Counted from the first letter of the stretch, positions 36,463 to 45,068 are shown. The stretch: 64,000 nt of DNA from Ruminococcaceae bacterium UBA6353 (GCA_002437905.1 DJRT01000014.1:68817-132816), one strand, 5' to 3'. Notes: generated from the letters alone by a model not told the origin. Made by a program: numbers and translations.

Positions 36463-36942
36463 GTGGAACAGACGAAATGGCACCGCATCGGCAGCTGGGT
36501 GTGGCCGGTGCTGCTGGTGCTGACAACAGCCGCTATCTGGGGGCAATCCCTGATGAGCGGCGAAAGCTCCTCCAACGAAAGCGGTGCCGTGCGGGAGCTG
36601 CTGGTGCGCCTGTTCGGCGAGGGTTTTGTCGGCAGCTTTCTGTACACCTATATCCGCAAGGCGGCGCATTTTACGGAATATATGGTGCTGGGGGCGGAGT
36701 GGACCGCCTTCCGCCTGCACCGCCGTCCCGGCCGGGGTACGGCGTGGCTGTTCTGGGTGGCGGGGCCGCTGACGGCTGTTTGTGATGAGCTGCTGCAGTT
36801 TCTTTCGCCCGGCCGCGGTCCGGCGGTGCGGGATGTGCTGCTGGATTGCAGCGGGTGTGTGTGCGGCTGGCTGGCGGTGTGGCTGCTCTGCCGTTTGCTG
36901 CGGGCTGCTGCCGCCCGCCGAAAAAAACGCCGCGGCAGCTAA
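36463..36942 (+). CDS. VanZ family membrane protein
   Basis: 159 residues, GTG start behind GGGAGGAGGAG. Four membrane helices with the VanZ pattern: the IRKAAHFTEYMVLG segment, the CDELLQFLSPGRGPAVRDVLLD segment and a final Gly-containing helix. VanZ gives low-level teicoplanin resistance in enterococci; chromosomal relatives such as this are common and their normal role is unclear. Basic C-terminal tail RRKKRRGS. Monocistronic. Confidence 0.9.
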   Translation: MEQTKWHRIGSWVWPVLLVLTTAAIWGQSLMSGESSSNESGAVRELLVRLFGEGFVGSFLYTYIRKAAHFTEYMVLGAEWTAFRLHRRPGRGTAWLFWVAGPLTAVCDELLQFLSPGRGPAVRDVLLDCSGCVCGWLAVWLLCRLLRAAAARRKKRRGS

Positions 36943-36949
36943 AAAAGGC

Positions 36950-36978
36950 TTGCTTTTTCACGCGGTATACAGTATAAT
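36950..36978 (+). promoter_or_regulatory. tRNA-Leu promoter
   Basis: TTGCTT (36950-36955), 17 bases, TATAAT (36973-36978), 64 bases before the tRNA. Confidence 0.75.
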
Positions 36979-37042
36979 ACGGGGTAGGCTGCGGCGGCCG
37001 CAGCCCCCCAAAAAATGGCGCAGGAGACGGCGCCGTATATTC

Positions 37043-37129
37043 GCCGGTGTGTTGGAATTGGCAGACGAGACGGACTCAAAATCCGTTGCTGGCAACAGCG
37101 TGCGGGTTCGACCCCCGCCACCGGCACCA
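37043..37129 (+). tRNA. tRNA-Leu (anticodon CAA)
   Basis: Acceptor arms GCCGGTG and CACCGGC pair perfectly. The anticodon stem ACGGA/TCCGT encloses loop CTCAAAA, giving anticodon CAA. A long variable arm (about TGCTGGCAACAGC), typical of class II tRNAs, precedes a T arm GCGGG-TTCGACC-CCCGC. CCA is encoded (37127-37129). A terminator follows immediately. Confidence 0.95.
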
Positions 37130-37266
37130 AAAAGCGAGGCTGCGCCCGTCCAGGGCGCGGTCTTGTTTTTTTGCCATTTGCCGTTCGGGGGTCGAACCGA
37201 TTCGACACCCCGCCACCGGCACCAAAAAGCAAGGCTGCGCCCGTCCAGGGCGCGGTCTTGTTTTTT
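37107..37266 (+). repeat. Direct repeat of tRNA-Leu 3' end plus terminator
   Basis: Copy 1 (37107-37171) runs from the T-loop TTCGAC to the end of the terminator. Copy 2 (37201-37266) repeats it with one extra A after TTCGAC and a G-to-A change in AAGCGAGG. Copy 2 carries the last stretch of the tRNA (CGCCACCGGCACCA) but no 5' half. Confidence 0.9.
37139..37172 (+). terminator. tRNA-Leu terminator (first copy)
   Basis: Stem CTGCGCCC/GGGCGCGG with loop GTCCA, then TCTTG and seven T. Repeated at 37233-37266. Confidence 0.85.
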
Positions 37267-37295
37267 GCTTCCAACACAGCAATGCATAAAACATA

Positions 37296-37333
37296 AAATC
37301 CCGGCTGCCGGATATCCGGCTGCCGGGATTTTG
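37296..37333. terminator. Palindromic terminator
   Basis: Arms AATCCCGGC and GCCGGGATT enclose a second perfect palindrome GCCGGATATCCGGC. T-rich on the right and A-rich on the left, so usable in both directions. Likely the end of the leftward gene at 37392, which also has a hairpin TTCGCTCCG/CGGAGCGAA at 37358-37381. Confidence 0.75.
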
Positions 37334-37391
37334 CGGGTTGGCTACAGCAATGGTGTCTTCGCTCCGGCCATGCGGAGCGAATGACGGCTGA

Positions 37392-38636
37392 TCAGGTCGT
37401 GCTTTGCGCTGTGGAGAATTCTTTGCTGAATAGCGGATACCGCTCGGGAGAGGCCACCTTGACTCTCTCCAGGCACGCAAGGTATTCGGGCAAAGCGTCT
37501 TCAAAAGAAAAGTCCTCTGAAGCTGTCTTTTCCAGAAGGGCGGTGATTTCATCGATAGACAGCCGTAATTCCTCGACATTCAGCTTGGAATTCTTAATAT
37601 AGTCCTTGCCATATCCTTTTCCGCGGGATTTGCTGCATCCCAGATCGACTTTCAGTAGATGCAGAAGGCGGTTCATGGAATCTACCAGCTGCTTTTTCTC
37701 TTGGCCGGGTTCCAGACTGCTCAATTGAAATAGCAAATTTACCAGATGTTTTTTATGAGCGATCATCTCATCGTATGTCATCGTCTTCCAAAGCAAACTG
37801 TCTACATAGTCACGGTATTCCTGCTGCAAGGCGTCTTTGCGGGCGATCAGTTCATCCTCCTCCGGGTTGTCACCAGTGGTGGACTCACCCTTGAGCGCAT
37901 CCGCATAGCCAAGGAAACTATTCACATCCTTGAGCTCAAAGGATACAAGACGCTCCCCCCCTTTGGCGAGCTCTTCATATACGCTGTCGTAGTCGTACAG
38001 GAAAGAAACGGCTATTTTGGCCCGTTCCAGATATCCAGGGCATTCGGTCCGTATTTCTTCAAAAGTCATTCCTTCCGAGTCTATTCTTTCCAAAAAGGCA
38101 CTTATTTCATCAATGCAGGCCTTTAGCTCCGGGACATTCACACCATTGCTTGCGATAGCTTCTTCGTATCCCTCCGCTTTGAGATCGTCAATAGAACGCT
38201 GTTTCTCTATCAAATCGGATAAAAGAGATTTCATGCAGTTTTCCAGCAGTTTCTCCGGCGTCGGCCCCGGATCCAATCTCTCCAATTTTTGGTATAAATC
38301 TACCAAATAATTATCATGGGTATACAGTTCGCCGCCCGGCGCGGCTCGGCCGCACAGTGCATCCACATAGTCGCGGTATTCCTGCATCAAGGCGTTTTTG
38401 TAGGCGATTCGCTCGGCCTCCACCGGGTCTTCGTTGCCGGTGATGGTTTCCTCCCGGAAGTCCTTTAGCCTTGCAAGGCTAGTGGCCTTGTCTGCATCGG
38501 TATATAAATAAAACTCAGCGGGTGGAAAAAAGTGGTTGTATACGATAGGGTATACTACAAGACCGGCGTAAACCAGCAATGGGGTTATTAAGACAATGCA
38601 CAGTGCGATAATGATCCACTTTTTCTTTCGGGTCAT
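37392..38636 (-). CDS. Membrane-anchored protein with tandem internal duplication
   Basis: 414 residues. One N-terminal membrane helix (about 7-34) behind MTRKKK, then an acidic, helical outer region. Two copies of a roughly 160-residue unit are visible. The first, near 80-235, contains QEYRDYVDAL, PELKACIDEISAFLERI, MTFEEI and PGYLERAKIAVS. The second, near 265-405, contains QEYRDYVDSL, EELRLSIDEITALLEKT, FSFEDA and PEYLACLERVKVAS. No enzyme motif. The base composition is more A/T-rich than the neighbours, suggesting later acquisition. GGAGG lies 9 bases before the ATG and a good promoter exists. No family recognised; the helical bundles may be a scaffold or inhibitor-like domain. Confidence 0.75.
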   Translation of the reverse strand: MTRKKKWIIIALCIVLITPLLVYAGLVVYPIVYNHFFPPAEFYLYTDADKATSLARLKDFREETITGNEDPVEAERIAYKNALMQEYRDYVDALCGRAAPGGELYTHDNYLVDLYQKLERLDPGPTPEKLLENCMKSLLSDLIEKQRSIDDLKAEGYEEAIASNGVNVPELKACIDEISAFLERIDSEGMTFEEIRTECPGYLERAKIAVSFLYDYDSVYEELAKGGERLVSFELKDVNSFLGYADALKGESTTGDNPEEDELIARKDALQQEYRDYVDSLLWKTMTYDEMIAHKKHLVNLLFQLSSLEPGQEKKQLVDSMNRLLHLLKVDLGCSKSRGKGYGKDYIKNSKLNVEELRLSIDEITALLEKTASEDFSFEDALPEYLACLERVKVASPERYPLFSKEFSTAQSTT

Positions 38637-38759
38637 TGTTTCAATCCTCCGTTCATGTTAGTTAGTGGGAACCAATGGCTGGCTTTATACATCCTTTTGC
38701 AGCATCTCCTCCTCGCATTATCGCACATGATGCGACAGAGACATAATAAACCCAAAAAT

Positions 38760-38788
38760 ATTTTACCACATGGCAGTTCAAGTGTCAA
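38760..38788 (-). promoter_or_regulatory. Promoter of the duplicated-domain protein
   Basis: On the minus strand TTGACA (38783-38788), 17 bases, TAAAAT (38760-38765). The long leader (about 120 bases) to the start codon shows no recognised RNA element. The rest of the 38637-38932 gap is A/T-rich and appears empty. Confidence 0.78.
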
Positions 38789-38932
38789 TATATGGAATTT
38801 ATTACAATTTTGTAACCAGTGTTGAAAAAACGGAAAGACGGTCGGTGCCGGATAAATCTGCTGATCCCGACGATCGGCAAAGAGCGCCGAAAGCCGGTTT
38901 CTTCCGAGGGCGTACTGCGTGCTTTTATGTGG

Positions 38933-39736
38933 CTATTCCGCGGAGCGATCCCGGTTGTCCGGGTGGCTGATACGCTGCCGGTATTGGCTGGGGGTGCAAT
39001 CCTCTGCCTCCCGGAAGCGCTGGCTGAAATAGGCCTGGGAGGAAAAGCCGCATGCCTGCGCTACCTCGGCCAGCGGCAGATCGGTGGTGCGCAGCAGGGA
39101 GCGGGCGGCCTCCAGACGCCGTCGCTGCAGATAGGTATGCGGAGTTTCGCCGGTCAGGGCAGTGTAGCGGCGGTGAAAATATACGCCGCTGAGGTGGCAG
39201 GCGTCGGCTATGGCCTGCAGGGAGAGGCGGTCGGCATAGTGGTGCTCCATGTACTCCCGCGCCGTACGCACCAGCGGGTCCAGTGGGACACGGCGGTACT
39301 GCTGCTCCTGCAGCAGCAGGCGCAGGCAGGAAAGGATGCCGGCGGCCGTGGCCAGCTCATTTTCCGGGCTTTCGGTGTAGTATTTGTCGCACAGCGCCAG
39401 CATCTGTCGGTACAGCGGCTGCGGGTCGGCCGGCTGCAATACACAGCGGCAGCCGGACAGGCGCTGCTGCAGTGGCCGGTCGTGGAAGCGGAAATGCAGG
39501 AACAATGCCTTGAAATGCAGCTCACTGCAGCGCGTATCCCCCGGCTGCGCCAGCAGCACCATCCCCGCGCGGATGGGGTGTGCTTCGCCGTTGATATAGC
39601 TGACGCCCCCATCCTCCAGAAAAAGCTCCAGCTCATAGTTGGCCACGGTACGCGGCGCGGTCTTTTGCTGATGGGGAAAGTGGCTGCGGGAGCTGAAGAT
39701 GCCGCAGCCGGTCAGAACAGGCAGGTTTTCCAGCAT
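38933..39736 (-). CDS. AraC family transcriptional regulator
   Basis: 267 residues. N-terminal cupin-like domain (about 25-100), C-terminal two helix-turn-helices (about 165-262: LSLQAIADACHLSGVYFHRRY and LPLAEVAQACGFSSQAYFSQRF). Start at 39736 is chosen because TGGAGG lies 8 bases upstream; the frame stays open further but without a start signal. Divergent from the MBL/enolase/SDR operon, it most likely controls that operon in response to a sugar acid. Confidence 0.93.
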   Translation of the reverse strand: MLENLPVLTGCGIFSSRSHFPHQQKTAPRTVANYELELFLEDGGVSYINGEAHPIRAGMVLLAQPGDTRCSELHFKALFLHFRFHDRPLQQRLSGCRCVLQPADPQPLYRQMLALCDKYYTESPENELATAAGILSCLRLLLQEQQYRRVPLDPLVRTAREYMEHHYADRLSLQAIADACHLSGVYFHRRYTALTGETPHTYLQRRRLEAARSLLRTTDLPLAEVAQACGFSSQAYFSQRFREAEDCTPSQYRQRISHPDNRDRSAE

Positions 39737-39760
39737 GAAAAGAGCCTCCAAAAGATAAGA

Positions 39761-39821
39761 TTTTGATAAAACGGCATAGGTTTTTGATAGACATAAGCAA
39801 CCTTTATCCGTATGATAAAAT
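39761..39821. promoter_or_regulatory. Candidate AraC operator and operon promoter
   Basis: Direct repeats TTTTGATA at 39761-39768 and 39782-39789 are spaced exactly 21 bases. A related TATGATAA at 39811 overlaps an extended -10 (TGATAAAAT, ending 39821). The phase of two helical turns is typical of AraC half-sites. Confidence 0.55.
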
Positions 39822-39880
39822 AGTAGCATGGATGCAAAGGAAAGTAAAGCAGAAAAACAAGAAATTGAAAAGGAGCAACA

Positions 39881-40558
39881 ATGAAGATTACTTGGCTTGG
39901 GCAGGCGGGGCTTTTGCTGCAGGGGGCGGGGATCACGGTGATGATTGACCCGTATCTTTCCGACAGTGTGGCGGCGCTGCAGCCGGAAAATCACCGGCGC
40001 CAGCCGGTGGATGAGCGGTTCTTCGCCGTGCAGCCGGATGTGCTGGTGCTGACGCACGACCACCGCGACCACTATGATCCGGAAACGGTGGCCCGCTTCG
40101 TTGGCGCGGACACGGCGGTGACGGTGCTGGCGCCGTCCTCCGTCTGGCCGCAGGTGCGCCGTATCGGCGGCGCCGGGAACAACTATGTGCTGTTTGACCG
40201 GCAGACCGTGTGGAGTGAACGGGGATGGCGGTTTACGGCGGTGCCGGCACAGCACAGCGATCCTGCGGCGATCGGTGTGGTGATTGAGGCGGAGGGCAGA
40301 ACCCTGTATGTGACCGGCGATACACTGTACAGCCACGCCATCTTCGGCGCACTGCCGGAGAAGATCGACGCGGTGTTTCTGCCGATCAACGGGCGCGGAA
40401 ACAATATGAACATCCCGGATGCGGAGGCATTTATCCGGCGGTGCGGCGCGGCGAAGGCGGTGCCGCTGCACTTCGGCCTGTTTGATGAGGTGCGGGGGGA
40501 GGACCTTTCGGGTGAAAATGTCGTTGTACCGAAAATCTGGCAGGAGGTCAAGCTATGA
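39881..40558 (+). CDS. MBL-fold metallo-hydrolase (UlaG-like)
   Basis: 225 residues, cytosolic. Metal-binding motif THDHRDHYD (His59, His61, Asp63, His64), later His (AQHSD), Asp (VTGDT) and a final His (PLHFG), so the di-metal site looks complete. The subgroup includes the L-ascorbate-6-phosphate lactonase UlaG; the exact substrate is unknown, but a sugar lactone fits the neighbours. AAAAGGAG lies 6 bases upstream of the ATG. The stop overlaps the next start (ATGA). Confidence 0.88.
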   Translation: MKITWLGQAGLLLQGAGITVMIDPYLSDSVAALQPENHRRQPVDERFFAVQPDVLVLTHDHRDHYDPETVARFVGADTAVTVLAPSSVWPQVRRIGGAGNNYVLFDRQTVWSERGWRFTAVPAQHSDPAAIGVVIEAEGRTLYVTGDTLYSHAIFGALPEKIDAVFLPINGRGNNMNIPDAEAFIRRCGAAKAVPLHFGLFDEVRGEDLSGENVVVPKIWQEVKL

Positions 40559-41715
40559 AAGTAACGGATATCAAAACCTTTGCGGTAGATTGCTTCCGCA
40601 CAAACTGGGTGTTTGTGAAGGTATACACCGATGAGGGGGTGACCGGCGTGGGGGAGGCCACGCTGGAATATAAGGAAAAGGCGCTGATCGGGGCGGTGGA
40701 GCATATCCGGGAATACCTGATCGGGCAGAACCCGCTGGATGTGGAAAAGCACACCCACGCCATCTACCGCGATGCCTACTGGCGGGGCGGTGCAGTGCTG
40801 ATGAGCGCACTGTCCGCGGTCGAGTGTGCACTGTGGGATATTCTCGGCAAAACGCTTGGCGTGCCGGTGTACCAGTTGCTTGGCGGGCGGGTGAATGACC
40901 GGGTGCGGATCTATGTGAACGGCTGGTTCGCCGGGGCGAAAACGCCGGAGCAATTCGCCGAAAAGGCCCGGCAGGCAATGCAGCGAGGCGTAACGGCCAT
41001 GAAATGGGATCCATTTGGCAAGAGCTATCTGCAGATCAGCAACCGGGACCTGGATACGGCGCTGCGCTGCGTGGCGGCCGTGCGGGAAGCGGTGGGCGAT
41101 GAGGTGGACCTGCTGATCGAGGGGCACGGGCGCTTTGATGTGCCCACCAGCATCCGCATCGCGCGGGAGCTGGAGCCATTCAAGCCGCTGTTTTTTGAGG
41201 AGCCGACGCCGCCGGACAATCTGGAGGCGCTGCGCGCCGTGCGGGATAAGTCCCCGGTGGCAATCGCCGCAGGTGAGCGGCTGTATACCCTGCGCGGCTA
41301 CCGGCAGCTGTTTGCGCTGCGGGCGGCGGATTACATCCAGCCGGATGTGAGCCATGCCGGCGGCATTATGGAGCTGAAAAAGATCGCGGCGGCGGCCGAG
41401 GCCTGCTATATTCCCTTTGCGCCGCACAACCCCTCCGGGCCGGTGGCCAATGCCGCGACCCTGCAGCTGGCGGCCTGCTGCCCGAATTTCTGTATTCTGG
41501 AGATTATGTACAGTGATGTGTCCTGGCGGTCGGCTGTGACCAATGAGCAGCTGGACTATCAGGACGGCTATATCACCATTCCGTCCAAGCCGGGGCTGGG
41601 GATCGAGATTGATGAAGCGGCCTGCCTGGCGCACCCCTATCAGCCGCACACCCTGCGGCACTATACCGGCGCGCTGACCGATATCCGTCCGGCGGAAACG
41701 GCATTCTATTTCTGA
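40555..41715 (+). CDS. Mandelate racemase/enolase-type sugar-acid dehydratase
   Basis: 386 residues, enolase superfamily, nearest to galactonate/mannonate dehydratases. N-terminal capping domain, then barrel. Candidate metal and catalytic groups: Glu189/His191 in EGHGRF (usually D-x-H), Glu215-216 in FFEEP, Glu in AAGERL, His in PHNPSGPV. It removes water from an aldonic acid to give a 2-keto-3-deoxy acid. Translationally coupled to the MBL gene and followed by an SDR gene, forming a short catabolic route: lactone opening, dehydration, oxidation or reduction. The Asp-to-Glu change at the first ligand leaves the substrate uncertain. Confidence 0.88.
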   Translation: MKVTDIKTFAVDCFRTNWVFVKVYTDEGVTGVGEATLEYKEKALIGAVEHIREYLIGQNPLDVEKHTHAIYRDAYWRGGAVLMSALSAVECALWDILGKTLGVPVYQLLGGRVNDRVRIYVNGWFAGAKTPEQFAEKARQAMQRGVTAMKWDPFGKSYLQISNRDLDTALRCVAAVREAVGDEVDLLIEGHGRFDVPTSIRIARELEPFKPLFFEEPTPPDNLEALRAVRDKSPVAIAAGERLYTLRGYRQLFALRAADYIQPDVSHAGGIMELKKIAAAAEACYIPFAPHNPSGPVANAATLQLAACCPNFCILEIMYSDVSWRSAVTNEQLDYQDGYITIPSKPGLGIEIDEAACLAHPYQPHTLRHYTGALTDIRPAETAFYF

Positions 41716-41727
41716 GGAGGAAAAACT

Positions 41728-42543
41728 GTGAGCACAGAGAAAAAAGCGGTGTTTGTTACCGGCGGCACGGTCGGCAGTGGGCTGGCTACGGCGAAGCGGT
41801 TTGCACGGGAGGGCTATGCCGTATTCATCACCTCCCGCGATGCCGCCCGCGCGCAGCAGGCGGCAGAAGAGGTGGCGGCGGAGAATGGGGTGTTTGCCCG
41901 TGGCTATGGCCTGGATATCGGCGATGAGGAGGCGGTAAAGGCCGTGTTCGCGGATATCGACGCGACCGGCTGTTTGGTGCGCACGGTGGTGCTGAACGCG
42001 GCCAATATGGGCTTTGGCAGCGACCCGGCAAAGGGGCAGCCGGTATTTTCGGTCGCCATAGAGGATTTCCGTAGCGTGTTTGAAACCAATCTGGTATGGA
42101 ATTTCATGATCGTCCGGCAGGCGGCGCTGCGCATGCGCCAGCACGGCGGCGGAGCCATCGTCTTCATCAGCTCGAATACGGCCTACCGGGCTATCCCCAA
42201 CCGCTGTGCCTATTCCGCCTCCAAGGGCGGCATCAATGCCATGTCCCGTGCGCTGGCGGTGGATCTTGGTCCCTACGGTATCCGCAGCAATGTGGTGCTG
42301 CCCGGCACCATCAAGACGGCGCGCTGGGAGGCTATGGGGGACCGGCAGATTGTGAATGGCAGCCTGACGCCGATCGGCGACATTTCCGATTTTGAGGACA
42401 TTGCCAATGCGGCGTGGTATCTTGGCAGCGAGGCATCCAAAAATGTGACTGGCACCGAGCTGACGGTGGATGGCGGTATGAGCTGCCAGCTCTATCCGCA
42501 GCTGCTGAATCGTCTGAAGCAGCAGCTGACTGAAGCAGACTGA
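41728..42543 (+). CDS. SDR family oxidoreductase
   Basis: 271 residues, GTG start behind GAGGAGG. Classical short-chain dehydrogenase: cofactor motif TGGTVGSG near the N-terminus and catalytic Ser (FISSNTA), Tyr162 and Lys166 (YSASKGG), with GTELTVDGGMS near the end. It probably acts on a sugar, sugar acid or lactone in the same pathway as the upstream dehydratase. It lies 12 bases after the dehydratase gene and is the last gene before a terminator. Confidence 0.92.
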   Translation: MSTEKKAVFVTGGTVGSGLATAKRFAREGYAVFITSRDAARAQQAAEEVAAENGVFARGYGLDIGDEEAVKAVFADIDATGCLVRTVVLNAANMGFGSDPAKGQPVFSVAIEDFRSVFETNLVWNFMIVRQAALRMRQHGGGAIVFISSNTAYRAIPNRCAYSASKGGINAMSRALAVDLGPYGIRSNVVLPGTIKTARWEAMGDRQIVNGSLTPIGDISDFEDIANAAWYLGSEASKNVTGTELTVDGGMSCQLYPQLLNRLKQQLTEAD

Positions 42544-42558
42544 GGCCATATATGGCAG

Positions 42559-42612
42559 AAAAAGAGCCGTTCTCCCGGCTGTATCCGCCTGGGGAGAACG
42601 GCTCTTTTTATT
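42559..42612. terminator. Bidirectional terminator
   Basis: Arms AAAGAGCCGTTCTCCC and GGGGAGAACGGCTCTTT, T-rich tail on the right and A-run on the left; serves the SDR operon (+) and the LTA-synthase-like gene (-). Confidence 0.92.
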
Positions 42613-42636
42613 TTTTTTGCGGAGAACTGTGTGGAA

Positions 42637-44841
42637 TTATTCCAGCTCGTACAGGTGATCCACCCGGCCGGTCTTATCAAACAGCAGGTTATAGCCCACC
42701 TTTTCGTAGCCCTTGAGCAGCGGGGTGTAGACAGAGGTTTGTCCGTTATCGTAGCAGCGGCCGTCTGCCCCGATGTACCCGACGGGGGTGATGACCGGCA
42801 CCTGGTGGCTGAGCGCCAGCAGATAGCGGTTGTAGGTGGGCATATCTAGCCCGGCGATCTGCAGCAGATAGGAGGAAAGGTAGTTGACGCTGAGCTTGTC
42901 GATGGTCTGCTCCGGAATATCGTAGTTTGCCCAGATCACAAATGGGGTGATGTACTGTTTCAGCGTCTGCTCGGTGGACATGGTATAGAGCGAATCCACC
43001 CCCAGCAGCCGCCGGATGTAGTCGGTCTCGACATTCGGCTGGTGGTCGCCGAACATGCAAATGACGGTTGGCGCTGTCTGCCGGCTGAAGTAGTCGATCA
43101 GCTCGGCGAAGGCGTCGTCCGAGCGCTTGACCAGCGAAAGGTACTGGTTGACCCGCGGCCAGGCGGCCACCGTTTCGCCGGGCAGCCCGGAGGCGGCCGC
43201 GCGGGCGGCCATTTGCCCGGCAGCGTCGGTTACATAGACCTCCTGGGTGAAGTTTTCGGCCTGCTCGGTGTAGCCGCCGTGGTTCTGCATGGTCACATTG
43301 AACAGGAAGAACGGCTGGTCGGGATCCCGCTGCTCGTACATCTCGATCACCTTTTTATAGTCCCAGCTGTCGCTGACATAGCGGCGCAGCAGTACGGTCT
43401 GTCCGGGGTAGAATTCCTCTGCGGCCTGCTCCAGCACCTTGGTATCAAAGCCGCTGCTCTGGTAGCGCTGCAGCACCTCCGCATCCAGGGCGGTGCCGAT
43501 GGAGGAAAAGCGCTGGAAGCCCAATGCCTCGTAAACCTTTATGCGGTTCCAGCCGCTGGGGTAGTAGGGGTGGAAGGCGATGCGGGAATACCCCTGCGCG
43601 CCGAGGGTGGAGACCAGCGACTGCAGCGGATCCTTGATATACAAGGTATAGGCGTTGCTGCCGGCCGGGAAAAAGGCGGTGGACAGCCCGGTAAGGAATT
43701 CAAACTCGGTATTGCTGGTGCCGGAGCCGACCACCGGCACATACAGATTGCCGCGCACGGTGTTCTCGGTCAGGCTGCGCAGGAAGGGCATATAGTCGAT
43801 GTTGGTCTGCACATCCCCCAGCACCTGCAGATCGGACAGCGATTCGTTCATGATGCAGAGAATAACGGGTTTCTCTTCCGGCGCGTCCGCGTCCGTGCTG
43901 ATAGAAGTATCCGCGGCGTCGGCATCCAGTGCCTCCTGCACAATCCGCTCGATATCCCCGGCATTGTAGCCGGACGGCTTGGAGAAGTGCAGGTATTTGG
44001 TGTTCAGGCAAAAATTCATCACCACGCCGGTGTTGCGGTAGCCGCGCGATTGCATCCAGAAGTCCGGCTTCAGCCCGGCCTCGGCATACAGGTCGGTGAA
44101 GGCGTAGATGCCAACGATGCAGACGATCAGCGTGCCGAAAAAGGTGCGGGTGGCGACCTTGCCGATCAGCTGCATCCGCGGGGTGCGCAGCTTATAGGCG
44201 GCCACCTGCAGGAAGGCCAGCAGCAGCAGGGAAATCACGACCTGGTAATTGAAAGAAAAATCGTAGGCGACGGCCACATTGGCCGCGGTGCCGGCACTGA
44301 AGAGATCCAGCGGCACAAAGGGAGTGCCGCGGAACTCCATAACATAGAAATTGGTCAGCCCCAGCAGGAACAGCAGCGGATTGACGATCAGCATGGGCAG
44401 CCGCAGGCTGCCGGAAAACACATACACCAGCCCGTAGAAAAGAAAATACAGGATGTAATTGAGCAGCAGGGTATCCGGCGACCAGTCCCAGGTGAACACC
44501 CCATTGAGGCACTCCACCATGGTCATGGCGACCACCGGCAGCAGGCAGAAGACCACGATGCTGAGCACGGTGCCGGCCCGGCCGGGAAGCTGCCAGCGCA
44601 GCACGGTCAGTGCTCCCAGCACCAGGCAGGCGGCCAGCGAAAGCCCCAGCAGCAGCCCGCCGTAGGTAGGGCAATCCTGCAGAAAGGAGCCGGCGTGCCA
44701 CAGGGTCAGTGCCAGCAGCAGCAGGGTGAATATGCCGCCGGCGACGGCCTGCCGCGGGATAAGGCTGACGGTCAGCCTGCCCCACAGCGTTTTTTGCCAC
44801 ACGGGGGTGGGCTGCCGGCGGGGCTTTTCTTTATGCTGCAC
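42637..44841 (-). CDS. LTA synthase family sulfatase-fold membrane protein
   Basis: 734 residues from a GTG at 44841 with AAAGGAGG 7 bases upstream. A basic N-terminus, about five membrane helices (to about residue 260), and an extracellular alkaline-phosphatase/sulfatase-fold domain. The metal-ligand motif MNESLSD and the nucleophile region GSGTSNTEFEFLTG (Thr375) match lipoteichoic acid synthases. MFGDHQP supplies further metal ligands. It would transfer glycerol phosphate or a related group to a surface polymer; the polymer is unknown. The in-frame extension to 45090 lacks a start signal and is rejected. Confidence 0.9.
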   Translation of the reverse strand: MQHKEKPRRQPTPVWQKTLWGRLTVSLIPRQAVAGGIFTLLLLALTLWHAGSFLQDCPTYGGLLLGLSLAACLVLGALTVLRWQLPGRAGTVLSIVVFCLLPVVAMTMVECLNGVFTWDWSPDTLLLNYILYFLFYGLVYVFSGSLRLPMLIVNPLLFLLGLTNFYVMEFRGTPFVPLDLFSAGTAANVAVAYDFSFNYQVVISLLLLAFLQVAAYKLRTPRMQLIGKVATRTFFGTLIVCIVGIYAFTDLYAEAGLKPDFWMQSRGYRNTGVVMNFCLNTKYLHFSKPSGYNAGDIERIVQEALDADAADTSISTDADAPEEKPVILCIMNESLSDLQVLGDVQTNIDYMPFLRSLTENTVRGNLYVPVVGSGTSNTEFEFLTGLSTAFFPAGSNAYTLYIKDPLQSLVSTLGAQGYSRIAFHPYYPSGWNRIKVYEALGFQRFSSIGTALDAEVLQRYQSSGFDTKVLEQAAEEFYPGQTVLLRRYVSDSWDYKKVIEMYEQRDPDQPFFLFNVTMQNHGGYTEQAENFTQEVYVTDAAGQMAARAAASGLPGETVAAWPRVNQYLSLVKRSDDAFAELIDYFSRQTAPTVICMFGDHQPNVETDYIRRLLGVDSLYTMSTEQTLKQYITPFVIWANYDIPEQTIDKLSVNYLSSYLLQIAGLDMPTYNRYLLALSHQVPVITPVGYIGADGRCYDNGQTSVYTPLLKGYEKVGYNLLFDKTGRVDHLYELE

Positions 44842-44960
44842 GGCAATGCCTCCTTTCTGCTTTTCCGAAATAAACAATAGCAGTATACCAGCATTTTGTG
44901 ACAAATGTGTGAATAGGGGAAAATTCCCACGAAAAAATTCCGAAAACCCCGAAAAGGGCA

Positions 44961-44989
44961 TTGCAATTTGTTCCTGCGCGGTGTATAAT
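44961..44989 (+). promoter_or_regulatory. Promoter of the decarboxylase gamma/beta operon
   Basis: TTGCAA (44961-44966), 17 bases, TATAAT (44984-44989), about 80 bases before the first start codon. Confidence 0.8.
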
Positions 44990-45068
44990 GGGAGCATAAA
45001 ATTATACTGGGTGAGGATGTGGCTTTTTCCATAGCGCTGACCCGGATTATAGTGCAAACGGAGGTTTG

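Noticed and set aside
37201..37266. Possible second tRNA gene
   Set aside because: Only the T-loop and 3' acceptor strand are present; the D arm, anticodon arm and 5' acceptor strand are absent, so it cannot fold as a tRNA.
39737..40471. N-terminal extension of the AraC regulator at 38933
   Set aside because: The added stretch is antisense to the MBL gene and crosses the shared promoter region; the start at 39736 has a good ribosome site and gives a normal AraC length.
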